Below are positions 41,397 to 50,977 of a stretch of 64,000 nt of DNA, one piece after another; within the stretch, counting starts at the first letter, position 1; the number at the start of each line of letters is the position of its first letter. Under the pieces are notes generated by a model. It did not search any database, was not told the origin of the DNA, and worked only from the letters and a program-made list of their open reading frames with translations. Made by a program: the position numbers and the translations under genes. Source of the DNA: an uncultured Lachnospiraceae bacterium. GTDB taxonomy: Bacteria; Bacillota; Clostridia; Lachnospirales; Lachnospiraceae. The stretch lies in NCBI GenBank assembly GCA_948473115.1, contig CAOKWI010000006.1, positions 1 through 64,000 on the forward strand, in the 5' to 3' direction.

Positions 41397-42566
41397 ATGA
41401 TTTATTGCCAAACAGAATGGCTTCTTATCAGAGATATGGAAGATGCAGATATATCGGAACTGAGCGGTGAGGCTGAAAATTCCGAGGAGGCAGTCAGGTA
41501 TTTCAGGAAGCAGGCAGGCCATATCCAAAGCGGGATGTGCACAGGTCTGATCGCTTTCTGTCAGGGACAGATGGCAGGGTATGTGTATCTGTACTATCGC
41601 TGTAAATGGGGAGGTCTGGGCAACCAGGGCTTTCCGGGCATTGTGGATTTGTATGTGCCGGAGAAATTCCGCCGGAAGGGAATCGGGGACAGATTGATGG
41701 ATATAGCGGAGCGGATCGCATTGGACCACGGTGATAAGGTATATCTTGACGTAGGACTGAACAGTACCTTCGGGAGCGCCCACCGGCTGTATGCCAGAAG
41801 GGGTTATATCCCTGACGGAAGGGGATGCTATTATGAGGAAAAGGTATGCGGGGTGGATGCACCGTGTATCAATTCCGATGAACTGACCCTGTGCCTTGTC
41901 AAAGAGCTTGTAAAGCATCAGGCTCAAAGACAACAGGAAGAGAGAAGTATGAGACAGGGATATCCCTCCAGAGAGGCGGCAGAGAAGATCCTGCAGGAGG
42001 CGGAAAGCTGTAATCCAGGCCCCTGGGGGGCGCACAGCCGCTGTGTGGCGGAATGCGCGGAGAAAATAGCCACGGCATGCGGGGACATGGATGTGGAAAA
42101 AGCCTGTGTCCTGGGACTGTTACATGACATCGGAAGGAAATTCGGCGCAAGGCACCTGGGACATGTCTATGACGGCTGGAAATATATGGAATGGCTGGGA
42201 TACCCGGAGGCGGGAAGGATCTGTCTGACCCATTCCTTCGCCTGCCATTCCCTGGAGCTGTATATCGGAAAATTCGATATTCTGCCGGAGCAGGAGGCGG
42301 AGGTGCGGGAGACCCTGGAGCGATTGGAATATGATGACTATGACAGACTCATCCAGCTCTGTGATGCCATAGGAACGGCTGAGGGAGTGGCCGCCATGGA
42401 AGACAGGATGCAGGATGTCAGGCGCAGATACGGGAATTATCCCGAGGAAAAATGGAAGCGGAATCTTGCACTGCGGGAATATTTTGAGGAACGTATGGGA
42501 AGGGATCTTTACAGCCTGCTCGGAGAACAGGAAAGAACCAGACAGGGCACAAGGCCAAAAGGCTGA
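41397..42566 (+). CDS. GNAT - HD domain fusion protein
   Basis: About 389 residues from the ATG at 41397 (41376 is an alternative). Residues 1-170 are a GNAT domain (GIVDLYVPEKFRRKGIGDRL, VYLDVGLNSTFGSAHRLYAR). Residues about 185-385 are an HD phosphohydrolase (PGPWGAHSRCVAECAEKIAT, GLLHDIGRKFG, ICLTHSFACHS, LIQLCDAIGTAEG). The HD half is a paralogue of the stand-alone HD protein at 31361. An internal ATG at 41949 with GGAAGAGAAGT upstream could also make the HD part alone. Pairing an acetyltransferase with a phosphohydrolase suggests two steps on one substrate; this is inference. Confidence 0.8.
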   Translation: MIYCQTEWLLIRDMEDADISELSGEAENSEEAVRYFRKQAGHIQSGMCTGLIAFCQGQMAGYVYLYYRCKWGGLGNQGFPGIVDLYVPEKFRRKGIGDRLMDIAERIALDHGDKVYLDVGLNSTFGSAHRLYARRGYIPDGRGCYYEEKVCGVDAPCINSDELTLCLVKELVKHQAQRQQEERSMRQGYPSREAAEKILQEAESCNPGPWGAHSRCVAECAEKIATACGDMDVEKACVLGLLHDIGRKFGARHLGHVYDGWKYMEWLGYPEAGRICLTHSFACHSLELYIGKFDILPEQEAEVRETLERLEYDDYDRLIQLCDAIGTAEGVAAMEDRMQDVRRRYGNYPEEKWKRNLALREYFEERMGRDLYSLLGEQERTRQGTRPKG

Positions 42567-42629
42567 CTGCAATATTGGTGATATTAAAATAAAAAAGATT
42601 TCTTTTAGCTGAAAAATGGAGGAGCTCAG

Positions 42630-43370
42630 GTGAAAGAAAATATATATAAATTATTTGAAAATTGGAATGAAACAATCATATGGTCATGCTTACAGGGAAT
42701 CATGGGAGAAATTCACACGAATCTGTCTGAGGATGCGGCGGTGGCAATATTGGGAGATTTTGCATTTTATGCAGGAAATCCCAGTGAGGAATTGGTTCAA
42801 TATCAACCGGAAAGCCGCAAACAGAACTTGATTATTATGGTGCCACAGAATGTCGGCTGGGCAGAATTGATTGAGAAATGCTACAGGAAGAAAGCGAAGA
42901 AAGTAACGAGATATGCGATCAAAAAAGAGATGGAGATATTTGATAAGGAGAAATTGCAGCGGGCAGTAGAAGGTCTGCCGCCGGGTTATGTGCTAAGGAG
43001 AATAGAAGAGGCAGAATACAATATGTGCAGGGAGAATGGCTGGGCCAATGATTTGGTGTCACAATATCAGGACTATAAAGCTTATAAAGACTCAGGTTTA
43101 GGCATAGTTGTTTTAAAGGCTGGAGAATTGGTTGCTGGAGCCTCCTCATATAGTAGATATGATAAGGGTATTGAGATAGAAATTGATACGCGGGAAGACT
43201 ATCGGAGAAAAGGATTGGCCTATGCGTGCGGCGCAAAGCTTATTTTGGAATGTTTGGAGAAAGGATTATATCCAAGCTGGGATGCACAAAATAAATGGTC
43301 AGTAGCGCTGGCAGAAAAGCTGGGATATCATTTTAGTCATGAATATGTGGCGTATGAGGTAATGGTATGA
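42630..43370 (+). CDS. GNAT acetyltransferase, ZmaR-like (GNAT_acetyltr_2 type)
   Basis: 246 residues with a GTG start after GGAGGAGCTCAG. The N-terminal half (GIMGEIHTNLSEDAAVAILG, DFAFYAGNP, LIIMVPQNVGWAELIEKCY) and the C-terminal GNAT part (IEIEIDTREDYRRKGLAYAC, YPSWDAQNKWSVALAEKLGY) match the family that includes zwittermicin A acetyltransferase ZmaR. The acceptor is unknown. The gene is AT-richer than the core genes around it and probably came in with the neighbouring S66 gene. Confidence 0.82.
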   Translation: MKENIYKLFENWNETIIWSCLQGIMGEIHTNLSEDAAVAILGDFAFYAGNPSEELVQYQPESRKQNLIIMVPQNVGWAELIEKCYRKKAKKVTRYAIKKEMEIFDKEKLQRAVEGLPPGYVLRRIEEAEYNMCRENGWANDLVSQYQDYKAYKDSGLGIVVLKAGELVAGASSYSRYDKGIEIEIDTREDYRRKGLAYACGAKLILECLEKGLYPSWDAQNKWSVALAEKLGYHFSHEYVAYEVMV

Positions 43371-43431
43371 CAAGAGTGTATTTCGTGTGACATGAACAGT
43401 CGGAGCATGATTGGAAAGAAGGATTGTAGTT

Positions 43432-44511
43432 ATGCAATATGCAAGGAAATTAAGAAAAGGTGACAAGGTAGCAATTGTAAGCTTATCAAGTGGAATGTTA
43501 GGTGAAGAATTTTGTAGTCATAATATAGAGATTGGCGTAAAACGGCTAAAAGAATATGGTCTGGAGCCGGTATTTATGCCTCATGCGTTGAAAGGCATTG
43601 AATATTTGCGGGCTCATCCGGAAGCAAGGGCGAAAGACTTAAAAGATGCGTTTTTAGATGATTCTATTGCAGGTATTATCTGTGCCATCGGTGGTGATGA
43701 TACATACAGGCTTTTGCCTTATTTGATGGACGATAAAGAGTTCATAAAAGCGGTAGAGAAGCATCCCAAATTATTCACAGGATTTTCAGATACTACCATT
43801 AATCATTTCATGTTTTATAAGCTGGGGTTGTCTACCTATTACGGACCAAACTTTATCTGTGATTTGGGAGAAGTTGCAGATGAAATGCTGCCATATACAA
43901 AAAGGGCATTTGAGGGATATTTGGAAGGTAACGAATGCGGTGAAATTGTATCCAGTGACATTTGGTATGAAGAGAGAAAAGATTTTTCAAGAGCTGCAAT
44001 CGGAACAGATAGAAAAACCCATAAAGAAGAGAGGGGCTTTGAGCTTCTGCAGGGAAGTGAAGTTTTTCAAGGCAGATTGCTTGGCGGATGCCTGGAAAGC
44101 CTTTATGATATATTGACAAATAGCACATATGAGGATGAAAAGGAAGTCTGCGAAAGATATGGTCTGTTTCCGGAAAAGGAAGAGTGGATTGGAAAAATCC
44201 TTTTTATAGAAACCTGCGAAGAAAAGCCGATTCCTGAATTGTTTGAAAAGGAAGTCGCTTTGCTGAAAGAAAAGGGAGTATTTGATGCGGTAAATGGCGT
44301 GTTAGTGGGAAAACCACAGGATGAAGCTTTTTATCAGGAATATAAGGACATTCTGATTAAGGTGATAGATAATGAGGAACTTCCGATTGTCTATAATGTG
44401 AATTTTGGACACGCTGTGCCGCGGTGCACATTACAGTATGGTGCTGCTGCAAGGGTAGATATGAAGCAGAAAAAGATTTCCACCCAAATTACTTCCTTCA
44501 CAGCTCCGTAG
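43432..44511 (+). CDS. S66 peptidase, LD-carboxypeptidase/MccF-like
   Basis: 359 residues from the ATG at 43432 (AGAAGGA SD). Ser119 in FTGFSDTTINH is the S66 nucleophile. Glu in LFIETCEEKP and His in NFGHAVPRCTLQYG complete the Ser-Glu-His triad. IICAIGGDDTYRLLPYL and GRLLGGCLESLYDIL are family hallmarks. Members either trim murein tetrapeptides (LdcA) or cleave microcin C7-type nucleotide-peptides (MccF). The lack of a signal peptide and the acetyltransferase neighbours favour an MccF-like protective role, which is inference. Its last codons lie within a repeat that recurs at 57601-57645. Confidence 0.88.
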   Translation: MQYARKLRKGDKVAIVSLSSGMLGEEFCSHNIEIGVKRLKEYGLEPVFMPHALKGIEYLRAHPEARAKDLKDAFLDDSIAGIICAIGGDDTYRLLPYLMDDKEFIKAVEKHPKLFTGFSDTTINHFMFYKLGLSTYYGPNFICDLGEVADEMLPYTKRAFEGYLEGNECGEIVSSDIWYEERKDFSRAAIGTDRKTHKEERGFELLQGSEVFQGRLLGGCLESLYDILTNSTYEDEKEVCERYGLFPEKEEWIGKILFIETCEEKPIPELFEKEVALLKEKGVFDAVNGVLVGKPQDEAFYQEYKDILIKVIDNEELPIVYNVNFGHAVPRCTLQYGAAARVDMKQKKISTQITSFTAP

Positions 44512-44539
44512 TCGCAGTTGGTAACAGTTCAGATCCTCC

Positions 44540-44568
44540 TTGAAAAAATTCCTTTTTCGTGATACCAT
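44540..44568 (+). promoter_or_regulatory. Promoter of tyrS
   Basis: TTGAAA (44540-44545), 17-bp spacer, TACCAT (44563-44568), 42 bp before the tyrS ATG. The leader is far too short for a T-box. Confidence 0.5.
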
Positions 44569-44610
44569 GTTTTTGGTTTCAGCGAGATAAATCCAAAATA
44601 CAGGAAAGGC

Positions 44611-45885
44611 ATGGAAAATAAAATGACAGTATTTGAGGAATTAAAGGCGAGAGGGCTGCTGGCGCAGCTGACTGACGAGGAGGAGATCAAGGAGTTGGTC
44701 AACAATGGAAAGGCCGTATTTTATATCGGTTTTGATCCCACCGCGGACAGCCTCCATGTGGGGCATTTCATGGCGCTGTGCCTGATGAAGAGATTGCAGA
44801 TGGCGGGAAATAAGCCCATTGCCCTGATCGGCGGCGGAACCGCCATGATCGGCGACCCTTCCGGGCGTACCGATATGCGCAATATGATGACCAGAGAGAC
44901 CATCGACCACAACTGTGAGTGTTTCAGAAAGCAGATGAGCCGCTTTATTGAGTTTGAGGACAGTGCGGACGGGGAGAACCCGACCGCGGACAGTAATTTC
45001 TCCAGAGCCATCATGGTGAACAATGCGGACTGGCTCCGCGACCTCAACTATATTGACTTCATCCGGGATATCGGCGCTCATTTTTCCGTGAACCGCATGC
45101 TTACCGCAGAGTGCTATAAGCAGCGCATGGAGAAGGGATTGAGTTTCCTGGAATTTAACTATATGATCATGCAGAGCTACGACTTTCTCTGCCTGTATGA
45201 GAAATACGGCTGTAATATGCAGTTTGGCGGCGATGACCAGTGGAGCAATATGCTGGGCGGCACGGAGCTGATCCGCAGGAAACTGGGCAAGGATGCTTAT
45301 GCCATGACCATCACCCTGCTGTTAAATTCCGAGGGAAAGAAGATGGGCAAGACCCAGAAGGGCGCTGTGTGGCTGGATCCTGAAAAGACCTCCCCCTTTG
45401 AATTTTATCAATACTGGAGAAATGTGGCGGACGCCGATGTGCTGAAATGCCTGCGCATGCTGACCTTCCTGCCTTTGGAACAGATCGACGAGATGGATCG
45501 GTGGGAAGGCAGCCAGCTGAATCAGGCGAAAGAGATCCTTGCCTTTGAACTGACGAAGATGATCCACGGCGAGGAGGAAGCTGCCAGAGCGCAGGAAAGC
45601 GCAAGGGCGCTGTTCACAGGCGGAAATGCTGCGGAAATGCCCACCTGCGAACTCCAGGACGGCGATTTCCTGAATGGATCCATCGATATTCTGGGTGTGC
45701 TTGCTGCCTCCGGGCTGACTGCATCCCGTTCCGAGGCGAGACGTGCCGTGGAACAGGGCGGCGTCACCGTTGACGGGGAGAAGGTGACTGACATTAAGAC
45801 TGCCTACGCTCCTGAACGGTTTGCAGGGGAAGGCATGATTGTAAAACGCGGCAAAAAGAATTTCAGACGTATTGTGGTGAAATAA
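44611..45885 (+). CDS. tyrS: Tyrosyl-tRNA synthetase
   Basis: 424 residues, class I synthetase. The HIGH-type motif is HVGH (residues 49-52) and the KMSKS-type motif KMGKT (244-248). [20 protein letters not shown] marks the tyrosine pocket. The C-terminal S4-like RNA-binding domain starts near 355 ([20 protein letters not shown]). It charges tRNA-Tyr. Monocistronic, with a GC-rich hairpin after the stop. Confidence 0.97.
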   Translation: MENKMTVFEELKARGLLAQLTDEEEIKELVNNGKAVFYIGFDPTADSLHVGHFMALCLMKRLQMAGNKPIALIGGGTAMIGDPSGRTDMRNMMTRETIDHNCECFRKQMSRFIEFEDSADGENPTADSNFSRAIMVNNADWLRDLNYIDFIRDIGAHFSVNRMLTAECYKQRMEKGLSFLEFNYMIMQSYDFLCLYEKYGCNMQFGGDDQWSNMLGGTELIRRKLGKDAYAMTITLLLNSEGKKMGKTQKGAVWLDPEKTSPFEFYQYWRNVADADVLKCLRMLTFLPLEQIDEMDRWEGSQLNQAKEILAFELTKMIHGEEEAARAQESARALFTGGNAAEMPTCELQDGDFLNGSIDILGVLAASGLTASRSEARRAVEQGGVTVDGEKVTDIKTAYAPERFAGEGMIVKRGKKNFRRIVVK

Positions 45886-45903
45886 GCATTGTTACGGAAT
45901 TTG

Positions 45904-45942
45904 ACACCGCTGTATCCGGATTGCTTCCGCCTGCAGCGGTGT
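45904..45942 (+). terminator. Hairpin after tyrS
   Basis: ACACCGCTG (45904-45912) pairs perfectly with CAGCGGTGT (45934-45942). Only a weak T-tract follows (TTGCATTT). Confidence 0.5.
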
Positions 45943-46040
45943 TTGCATTTGCGAATGACAATGCTTTCCCGAAGTATTTATGAATGATTTCACGGTTCCT
46001 TTCATATACATATAGCAGAATATGTTAGGAGGGGCTCTAT

Positions 46041-47522
46041 ATGGACTATGCATCGAATACATACGATCTCTATCGTGATATACAAAAAAGGACCGGGGGA
46101 GAAATTTACATAGGCGTACTGGGACCGGTGCGCACCGGAAAATCTACTTTTATCAAGCGCTTTATGGAGGAACTCGTGCTTCCTGAGATGGAGGATGAGC
46201 ACGCCAGGGGGCGGGCGCAGGACGAACTGCCCCAGAGTGCGGGAGGCAAGACCATTACCACCACAGAGCCCAAGTTCATTCCCAATGAGGCGGCAAAGGT
46301 AGTTTTAAGCGGTGACATCCCTGTCTCGGTGCGCCTGATTGACTGTGTGGGGTATATGGTGGAGGGCGCCGCCGGACATATGGAGGAGGACGTGGAACGC
46401 ATGGTGAAGACCCCCTGGTTTGACTATGAGATTCCCTTCACCCAGGCGGCTGAGATCGGAACGGATAAGGTGATGAACGATCATTCCACCATCGGCATGG
46501 TCATCACCACCGACGGCAGCTTCGGGGAACTTCCGAGAAACAATTACCTGGAGGCGGAGGAGAAGACCATACTGGCATTGAAGAAGCTTCGTAAGCCTTT
46601 CCTGGTGCTGGTGAACAGCCAGAAGCCCTACTCGGAGGAGGCGAAAAAGGTGGCAGCCGAGATCGGCGAGAAGTATGGCGTATCCACGGTCCCTGTAAAC
46701 TGCGAGCAGCTGAAAAAAGACGATATCAATATGCTGCTGGAGAAAGTGCTTTATGAATTTCCCATCTCCTCTATTGAGTTTTACATGCCGAAATGGGTAG
46801 AGATGCTTGCCAATGACAACCGGATGAAGCAGGATATCATCGAAAGGGTAAAGCTTCTGATGAAGGACTATAACACCATCCGCAACGTCCTTGAGAAACC
46901 CATCGATATGGAAAGCCAATACATAAAGCGCTGTAAGACGGATGCGGTAAGACTTTCCGACGGCGTGATCCGGGTGCAGCTGGATGTGGAGGAAGCGTAT
47001 TACTATGAGATGCTGACCGAAATGGTGGGCGAACCCATTGCGGATGAGTACCAGCTGATCAACAAACTGAAAAACTTCGCAGCCATGAAGCATGAATATG
47101 CAAAGGTGCTGGATGCGGTAAATATGGTGCGGATGAAAGGGTATGGCGTGGTGACGCCGGATCGGGATGAGATCGTGCTGGAGAGACCGGAGCTGATCAA
47201 GCACGGCAACAAATTCGGCGTGAAGATCAAGGCGTCCAGTCCTTCTATCCACATGATCCGCGCCAACATCGAGACAGAGATCGCTCCCATTGTGGGAACC
47301 CAGGAACAGGCGGATGACCTGATCCGGTATATCGATCAGACCGATAAGGAGAACGGCATCTGGGATACCAACATTTTCGGAAAAACGATTGAACAGCTGG
47401 TAAATGACGGAATTACTGCAAAAGTGGCGGTAATTGGCGAGGAAAGCCAGATGAAGCTACAGGATACCATGCAGAAGATCGTAAACGACAGCAATGGCGG
47501 CATGGTATGCATCATCATCTGA
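46041..47522 (+). CDS. spoIVA: Stage IV sporulation protein A
   Basis: 493 residues, the standard length. The N-terminal ATPase domain has Walker A GPVRTGKST (28-36), QSAGGKTITTTEPKF and LIDCVGYMVEGA. The C-terminus ends with the hydrophobic GGMVCIII typical of the protein, which anchors it via SpoVM on the forespore membrane. SpoIVA polymerises with ATP hydrolysis to form the spore-coat basement layer. TTAGGAGGGGC is the SD. A CATATACAT segment at about 46003 could belong to a sigma-E -10 box. Strong evidence that the host forms endospores. Confidence 0.97.
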   Translation: MDYASNTYDLYRDIQKRTGGEIYIGVLGPVRTGKSTFIKRFMEELVLPEMEDEHARGRAQDELPQSAGGKTITTTEPKFIPNEAAKVVLSGDIPVSVRLIDCVGYMVEGAAGHMEEDVERMVKTPWFDYEIPFTQAAEIGTDKVMNDHSTIGMVITTDGSFGELPRNNYLEAEEKTILALKKLRKPFLVLVNSQKPYSEEAKKVAAEIGEKYGVSTVPVNCEQLKKDDINMLLEKVLYEFPISSIEFYMPKWVEMLANDNRMKQDIIERVKLLMKDYNTIRNVLEKPIDMESQYIKRCKTDAVRLSDGVIRVQLDVEEAYYYEMLTEMVGEPIADEYQLINKLKNFAAMKHEYAKVLDAVNMVRMKGYGVVTPDRDEIVLERPELIKHGNKFGVKIKASSPSIHMIRANIETEIAPIVGTQEQADDLIRYIDQTDKENGIWDTNIFGKTIEQLVNDGITAKVAVIGEESQMKLQDTMQKIVNDSNGGMVCIII

Positions 47523-47535
47523 TCCCTGCGTGCAG

Positions 47536-49005
47536 TCAAATACCCTGTAACCCTGCATAGTAGGGAAACGCGTACCCGTATATGGTGATGCAGGCGGAAG
47601 AGAGGATCAGCAGGATAAGGAATACACATAAGCCTGTGAGCAGACAGCCGGACAGGGCGCTGTTCACAGGTGTTTTCTTTCGGCTCAACGCGGGAATGCG
47701 CCATATCAGCGCACAAAGCACAGATACACTTTTTTCCAGTCCCCTGACACAGTAGTAGCATAGCGGGATCAGGATGGGCATCAGATACCGTCCCTGAGGC
47801 TGATAGTCTATGTGAAAGGAATAAATGATGCTTAACACAAAAGGCACCAGCATGCAGAACACCATATTGACATGGAAAAACCTGTTCAGCGCGGTGCGGT
47901 CTGAGAAATTGATCCCTTCCGATTCCCGGCCGGGACGCGGCACGGGCAGTATACTTCCCAGGACACCCACAAGAAACAGGAACTTGTAAAAACGGTAGAT
48001 CCATAACGCGGTGGTGACGACCATGGGGCCGTACATGCAGATGAAGCTGTTCAGGGAAAGAACCAGAAAATCAGAACGGAACAGCATGGAGGGTATGGTA
48101 TAGCCCATGGATTGGTATGTGATGCGTACATCCGCCTTCATATTCTCATTGCCGTAGAGTTCACTGCAAAGATTTCTGGTGCGAAGCCCCAGGAAATCCC
48201 CGTCGTAGAGGATATAGCTCCGGAGGAACCACCAGCCGATGCCCAACAGCACCAGGGCGCTGATCAAAAGTCCCTTCTGCAGAAAAGGCTTCCAGTCCAG
48301 ACGGGGACGTCCCCCCTGCAGGGACAGGAAATGGGCGGTAAAAAGCAGGATGCAGCTTAAAATAAAGCCGTAGGCATTGTAATAGGACAGCGCACACAGT
48401 ATGATGCCCAGGGACATGATCAGGCAGGAGCGGTAGCGGAAATGATCCTGCAGGCAGCATGTCAGCCCGTAAAGCATGATGACAATGGACATCATACAGC
48501 AGGAGTCGGTGTTTACATAGGTGTGCAGGAAAAGGCTCTGGGGCATGAACATGGCAAGAAAACAGAACAGCCATTGCAGCGCCCGGTTCCGAAACCACCT
48601 TCTGCTCAAAAGCAGGAGAAACACAGCCATCACCAGGCCGAAAACAAAATCCACCATGCGGGCCGTGTAAAACAGAACATCCGGATCCTGGACAAAGCAG
48701 TTCACCAGCCGCATGGCATAGCCCTGAAACATATAGGGCAGAATAGGCTGGAAGGCATAGGAAAAGCCATATGCAGGTATACGGATGGACTCTTCAAAGC
48801 CGTTGGGGAGAGTCCCGTGTTCCAGGATGTACTGAGGAATCAGATACCGGTTAAATTCGTCCGGAGGATCTCCGAAAGGCTGCCGAAACAGGAGTGAGAG
48901 CCCCAAAATGATATATACGGCAAAAAAGCAGACGGTGAGGAATGTCTGTAAATGTCTGTTCTGTGAAAGTGAATTTTGTGTTTTTCTTATCCTAAAGTCT
49001 ATCAT
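47536..49005 (-). CDS. Polytopic membrane protein, GT-C glycosyltransferase-like (DUF2142-like)
   Basis: 489 residues with about ten hydrophobic segments. After TM1 comes FGDPPDEFNRYLIPQYILEH, an acidic D-x-x-D-E motif in the first outer loop typical of GT-C enzymes. MPQSLFLHTYVNTDSCCMMS resembles the second loop of DUF2142 proteins. A later loop has IDYQPQGRYLMPILIPLCYY. Probably transfers a sugar from a lipid carrier to a surface glycan. Donor and acceptor are unknown. Divergent from the other GT-C-like gene at 49321, with a palindromic element between them. Confidence 0.75.
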   Translation of the reverse strand: MIDFRIRKTQNSLSQNRHLQTFLTVCFFAVYIILGLSLLFRQPFGDPPDEFNRYLIPQYILEHGTLPNGFEESIRIPAYGFSYAFQPILPYMFQGYAMRLVNCFVQDPDVLFYTARMVDFVFGLVMAVFLLLLSRRWFRNRALQWLFCFLAMFMPQSLFLHTYVNTDSCCMMSIVIMLYGLTCCLQDHFRYRSCLIMSLGIILCALSYYNAYGFILSCILLFTAHFLSLQGGRPRLDWKPFLQKGLLISALVLLGIGWWFLRSYILYDGDFLGLRTRNLCSELYGNENMKADVRITYQSMGYTIPSMLFRSDFLVLSLNSFICMYGPMVVTTALWIYRFYKFLFLVGVLGSILPVPRPGRESEGINFSDRTALNRFFHVNMVFCMLVPFVLSIIYSFHIDYQPQGRYLMPILIPLCYYCVRGLEKSVSVLCALIWRIPALSRKKTPVNSALSGCLLTGLCVFLILLILSSACITIYGYAFPYYAGLQGI

Positions 49006-49050
49006 AAAGCAAATGTGATCCTTGTATTAGTGTGATACCGCATCTATCGT

Positions 49051-49215
49051 AATAGTTCAGACAAAACACTGAACTGTCACGATGATGCACACAAAATGAG
49101 TTTTCAACTCATTTTGGCGCCCGTAAGTCTTGCAAAATTGCACAGGAGTGTGTCCCCATGGGACACACTGCAATTATTGACTTCGCGGGAGGGGCTGCCT
49201 GAACTGTTATCATCT
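49051..49215. repeat. Nested palindromic element between divergent membrane genes
   Basis: ATAGTTCAG at the left can pair either with CTGAACTGT at 49074 or with CTGAACTGTTAT at 49198. Inside are AAAATGAGTT-TTC-AACTCATTTT and AATTGCA...GTGTGTCCC-CAT-GGGACACAC-TGCAATT. The GTTCAG/CTGAAC termini are only loosely like the other elements. It lies upstream of the 49321 promoter. No gene is seen in 49006-49320. Confidence 0.65.
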
Positions 49216-49249
49216 ATCATAGCATATTATCTCTCATAAAACAAATAAT

Positions 49250-49278
49250 TTGCTTTTTACTATTTTTTTTTGTATAAT
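49250..49278 (+). promoter_or_regulatory. Promoter of the GtrII-like gene
   Basis: TTGCTT (49250-49255), 17-bp spacer, TATAAT (49273-49278). Confidence 0.6.
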
Positions 49279-49320
49279 GGGGTTGGTTATATATGGCATT
49301 TTGTTAAGGAGAGCATTGGC

Positions 49321-50928
49321 TTGAAAGACGGGACGGAAAAATATCATTCTATAAAGAAGGATATCACGGATGGCATCCGGAAATATCGTAGCCATTTCCT
49401 TATAATCGGACTGTTTGTGATGCTGCTGCACAGTGCGAAGTTAAATTCCAATGTGATTGGGATAGATACGGAAGACCTGATGCATCTTGGAAACGATTTT
49501 TACGGCGGCTGGCTGACAACAGGGCGTCAGGGGCTTGTGTTCTTGAAATATATTCTGGGTAATTTCTCTTTTAATCCCTATTTTACAGGGATGATGACCT
49601 TGATCCTGCTTGCGGTGTCAGTGTCTGCATTCCTGCTTCTGTGGGATCATGTGAGCGGCAGGGGTAGGAAAGGCAGATACGGACTGACAGCCTGGATCCT
49701 GGGAGGACTGCTGTGGGTTTCCCATCCCGTTCTTGTGGAACAGCTTTATTTTTCCCTCCAGAGTATGGAGATCTGCCTGTGTTTCGTGTTGACGGCGGGA
49801 GCGCTGTATCTTTCCTTTCTCTGGGTGGAAGACAGAAAGCGCAGAGGACATGTCTTTTTGTATATCGCAGTGGTTGTACTGCTGTTCCTTACCTTTTCCA
49901 GTTATCAGATTTTTGTTGTGCTCTATATCTTCGGGGTGGCGGCGGTTCTTTTCCTGCAAAGCCTGGCAGCGCTTGAGGAAGGACAGACCCTTTCCGCGAA
50001 GGTTTTATGGAAGAAAGCAGGTCTCTATGTGGTCCTGTTCCTGACGGCGTTTCTGATCAATATGGCAGTCACAAAGCTGTTTTTCAGCACCTCGGATTAT
50101 CTGCGGCAGCAGATCCTGTGGGGGGAGATCGACTTTGTGGACAATGTGCGGAATATTTACCATCATATCAGGCAGGCGCTTACAGGAGCCGGATCCATCT
50201 TTTACCACTGGAGTTATGGGGCACTATGTGTCTCTTCCTTTCTGCTGCTTCTGGCCCTGCTGTGGAAGCGCCGGGAACAGAGGAAAGGCAGTCGCCTGAT
50301 GCTCCTGTTTCTATATCTGGCGCTGATGGCGATGCCCTTTTTAATGACAATCATCATGGGAAGCATTCCTGCTGTGCGGTCACAGCTCATCCTGCCTGTC
50401 ATGACAGCTTTTCTGGCCTATCTGAATATAGTGCTGCTGTGTCATGCGACAGGGTTAAAGGAGAAGGTCCTGGGGTGTGCAGCGGCGGTACTGGTTCTGG
50501 TCTGCGGGGCAGGAAGCCTGGAGCAGGCGCGGATGACGGGGGCGTTGTACTATACGGACCGCTGCCGCTATGAGCAGGATGTGGCTGTGGCCCGGCAGCT
50601 GATCAGGGAGCTGGACAGGATAAATTACTGGAAGCTTCCTGTGGCGGTGGTGGGAAAACTGGAATTTGAACCAAATAATGCCTGTGTCCAGGGGGAGATT
50701 ATCGGCTGTTCTTTCTTTGACTATGATACGGAAGTGGAACCGCAGAATTACTGGAGCACAAGGAGGATTCTGGGCTTCTTCCACACCCTGGGGGCAGACT
50801 ACGAACAGCTCCACATAGACCGCATGGATGAGGCTCTGGAGTGCAGCACATATATGGCCACGTGGCCGGAATACAACTGCATAGAGATATGGGATGATTT
50901 TGTAGTCATCAGATTGAGGGAATCCTAA
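49321..50928 (+). CDS. Polytopic membrane protein, GtrII-like glucosyltransferase
   Basis: About 535 residues from the TTG at 49321, 7 bp after AAGGAGAG. It has ten or more transmembrane segments; the first outer loop has SNVIGIDTEDLMHLGNDFYG then GWLTTGRQGL, the pattern of GtrII-type (PF14264-like) transferases. A soluble C-terminal part carries FEPNNACVQGEIIGCSFFDY. Such proteins add glucose to polysaccharides from a lipid-linked donor at the outer face of the membrane. Acceptor unknown. The purine salvage operon follows 49 bp later, and readthrough cannot be excluded. Confidence 0.75.
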   Translation: MKDGTEKYHSIKKDITDGIRKYRSHFLIIGLFVMLLHSAKLNSNVIGIDTEDLMHLGNDFYGGWLTTGRQGLVFLKYILGNFSFNPYFTGMMTLILLAVSVSAFLLLWDHVSGRGRKGRYGLTAWILGGLLWVSHPVLVEQLYFSLQSMEICLCFVLTAGALYLSFLWVEDRKRRGHVFLYIAVVVLLFLTFSSYQIFVVLYIFGVAAVLFLQSLAALEEGQTLSAKVLWKKAGLYVVLFLTAFLINMAVTKLFFSTSDYLRQQILWGEIDFVDNVRNIYHHIRQALTGAGSIFYHWSYGALCVSSFLLLLALLWKRREQRKGSRLMLLFLYLALMAMPFLMTIIMGSIPAVRSQLILPVMTAFLAYLNIVLLCHATGLKEKVLGCAAAVLVLVCGAGSLEQARMTGALYYTDRCRYEQDVAVARQLIRELDRINYWKLPVAVVGKLEFEPNNACVQGEIIGCSFFDYDTEVEPQNYWSTRRILGFFHTLGADYEQLHIDRMDEALECSTYMATWPEYNCIEIWDDFVVIRLRES

Positions 50929-50977
50929 GGAAATGTGTAGAAATGAATCTAAAGGGATTCGGACAGGAGGTATGGGT

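Noticed and set aside
44512..44610. T-box riboswitch before tyrS
   Set aside because: The gap is under 100 bp and lacks a specifier loop, a TGGN-containing T-box sequence and an antiterminator.
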